Positions 62,583 to 64,000 of a stretch of DNA of 64,000 nucleotides are shown in pieces; position 1 is the first letter of the stretch; each line of letters starts with the position of its first letter. Below the pieces are notes generated by a model that was given only the letters and a program-made list of their open reading frames with translations, made no database searches and was not told the origin of the DNA. Origin of the DNA: Telmatobacter sp. DSM 110680 (lineage in GTDB: Bacteria; Acidobacteriota; Terriglobia; Terriglobales; Acidobacteriaceae); the NCBI RefSeq assembly GCF_039994875.1, contig NZ_CP121196.1:1240001-1304000 (forward strand), read 5' to 3'. A program made the position numbers and the translations under genes.

Positions 62583-64000
62583 ATGGGGAGCCAGCAGCCA
62601 ACAAATGGCCGTTTGGATGGCTGGAAAGCCATCTCCGATTACCTTGGCTGGCACGTGCGCACGGTTATGCGCTGGGAAGAGCAGAAGGGACTTCCGGTTC
62701 ACCGTGTACCCGGGGGACAACGGCACGCGGTCTATGCATACAAGAATGAGATAGACGGGTGGCTGAAGCTGGGTGAGGGCCTATTGACGGCTACGCAACC
62801 CGAAGAAAGCGCCATCCGTGGTGACTCTCCCGAAGTTTCGGAATCATCCCTGCCCCGTCATCTGGACGGGATAGTCGCACCCAAGATTAGTAGCGCTGTC
62901 CGTCCTCAGAACGCATCGTGGATTGCGAGGCACGGCAAGCAATTTGTTTTAGCTAGTGGTGTCGCAATCCTGGTTTCAATTTGTGGCTTTACTTTACACA
63001 GTCTCGGTTTCAGCAAACATTTCCGCATTATCAATGTCACCCAAATCACCGACGATGGGGCGATGAAACGCGGTCTCGTCACGGATGGCACTACTCTTTA
63101 CTTCGGCGAGTACCGCGACGGTAAAGTCGGCTTGCTTTCTATCCCCGTTGCCGGTGGTCCAGTTCGTGAGATTCGCACCCCGTTTACGATGGTCTTCCCA
63201 ACCGATATTTCGGCGGATGGCAAGAAATTGCTGATTCTTGCAGGCCAAGGGACAGAGGTGGAACGCTCGCTTTGGATTCTGAGATTACTCGATGGAGACC
63301 TGAACCAGGTTGGAACTGCTGCGTACCATTCTGCCAGCTGGTCTCCGGATGGAAATGCAATCGCCCTTGCTTCACAAAATGCGGTCTATTTGACCACGGA
63401 TCAAGGCAAAACGATTCGGTCCTTGCAAACTTTTGACGGCATACCGGAGGCCGTTCAATGGTCGAAAGACGGTTCGCGACTGCGGATAGAGTTGCGCGAT
63501 CCGAAGACCATGACCTTTGCGTTTTGGGAACTCGCCTTTGATAGACCTAGTAACTATGACATATCTTCTCTTACTCCTCTCAAAGCGGATTTGACGGAGA
63601 CCTTTGACGGATCAATGTCAATCGATGAAAGTGGACGTTCATTTGTCGTTGGGGGAGAGGGGATTCTCGCCTTTGCGGCGGATCGTTTCCCCCTTCACCG
63701 CTTCACGTTACTGGACCTGAAGGTTCCATTGCGTGGGGTGAACGACGTCACCCTCGATTGGCGGGTCAAGAGGCTCTTCGCAACCGCATCCTCAACTGTT
63801 GAGCAAAGTACTCACAAGCCACACGCCGAATTCCTTTTGTTCGATCAGAGTTCACAAGGATATCGGCCATTTCTTCCCGGAGGAGGAGGGGAATTCATCG
63901 ACTTCTCACGAGATGGACAATGGATCACGTACAAAAGCACCACCGAGAAAGCCCTATACATCAGTCGGGCCGACGGGTCCGAAACAAGAATGATGAACGT
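62583..64000 (+). CDS. HTH / transmembrane / TolB-like propeller protein, C-terminus beyond window
   Basis: The frame stays open for 472 codons from an ATG at 62583 to the window end. Residues 8-60 form an excisionase/MerR-like HTH with wing (DGWKAISDYLGWHVRTVMRW, EEQKGLPVHRVPGG, VYAYKNEIDGWLK). A membrane helix follows near 122-138 (FVLASGVAILVSICGFT), then PD40-type propeller blades (ASWSPDGNAIALAS, DFSRDGQWITYKS). This one-component layout, with DNA-binding domain inside and propeller outside, is frequent in Acidobacteria. It is divergent from the GloVer lipoprotein with a 250-base promoter gap and may regulate it. The ribosome site is weak. Confidence 0.85.
   Translation, partial: MGSQQPTNGRLDGWKAISDYLGWHVRTVMRWEEQKGLPVHRVPGGQRHAVYAYKNEIDGWLKLGEGLLTATQPEESAIRGDSPEVSESSLPRHLDGIVAPKISSAVRPQNASWIARHGKQFVLASGVAILVSICGFTLHSLGFSKHFRIINVTQITDDGAMKRGLVTDGTTLYFGEYRDGKVGLLSIPVAGGPVREIRTPFTMVFPTDISADGKKLLILAGQGTEVERSLWILRLLDGDLNQVGTAAYHSASWSPDGNAIALASQNAVYLTTDQGKTIRSLQTFDGIPEAVQWSKDGSRLRIELRDPKTMTFAFWELAFDRPSNYDISSLTPLKADLTETFDGSMSIDESGRSFVVGGEGILAFAADRFPLHRFTLLDLKVPLRGVNDVTLDWRVKRLFATASSTVEQSTHKPHAEFLLFDQSSQGYRPFLPGGGGEFIDFSRDGQWITYKSTTEKALYISRADGSETRMMN

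Overview
The window reads as chromosome of a soil-type Acidobacteriota (Terriglobia-like). Several gene families typical of that phylum occur together: a membrane-bound OmpR-type winged-helix/TPR regulator (13532-15985), a cytochrome-domain PSD1 protein paired with a DUF1501 protein (3752-8501), a lipoprotein with seven GloVer-type repeats (58664-62332), and TolB-like propellers behind sensory or DNA-binding domains. No close species call is possible from sequence reading alone.

Layout. 1-16.4 kb looks like ordinary chromosome: the cut 5' end of a secreted hydrolase-like gene, htpG, a glutathione-peroxidase-like protein whose catalytic Cys is Ser, the PSD1/DUF1501 pair, a diguanylate cyclase, two small exported proteins, and the winged-helix/TPR regulator with an 11-bp direct-repeat block just upstream. 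At 16448-16489 lies the 3' part of a tRNA-Val(GAC), from anticodon loop to discriminator base, with no 5' half. This is the usual scar of tRNA-targeted integration, and its orientation puts the inserted DNA to the right.

16.9-26.3 kb holds a leftward cluster built around an encapsulin-like HK97-fold shell protein (23458-24570). Downstream of it are three unusual proteins without signal peptides: a 1244-residue protein with an Ala/Gly-rich tail, a TIG-domain protein and a 183-residue protein. A sigma-54 activator lies upstream. 26.8-28.8 kb is a trypsin-like protease / small protein / OmpA-like membrane protein operon. Two apparently identical IS66 elements (29025-31565 and 42323-44863), each with a perfect 8-bp target duplication, flank a conflict-system-like island. 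That island holds a TIR-propeller membrane protein, two SLOG-SLATT membrane proteins, a lipoprotein and a patatin phospholipase. To its right, 45.1-52.0 kb encodes a polytopic patatin, an exported protein with twelve 50-residue repeats, and a TIR membrane protein, with coupled or close spacing. 52.6-54.6 kb is a recombinase cassette: XRE-like, ribbon-helix-helix, serine recombinase and a membrane coiled-coil protein. 54.7-62.3 kb encodes, leftward, the GloVer lipoprotein, a CsgG-like protein and a chimera of TAXI solute-binding domain, ion-channel pore and RCK domain. The window ends inside a HTH/propeller protein.

How it fits together. The right three quarters look like an accessory region rich in nucleotide-signal and membrane-effector modules (TIR, SLOG, SLATT, patatin, trypsin-like), punctuated by insertion sequences and gene remnants. 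I see no CD-NTase, SIR2 domain or CRISPR array, so the known CBASS and Thoeris layouts do not fit as they stand. The best candidates for undescribed systems are the encapsulin-like cluster and the TIR / SLOG-SLATT / lipoprotein / patatin island. A palindromic element occurs four times just 3' of genes (8.6, 11.3, 16.1 and 54.6 kb).
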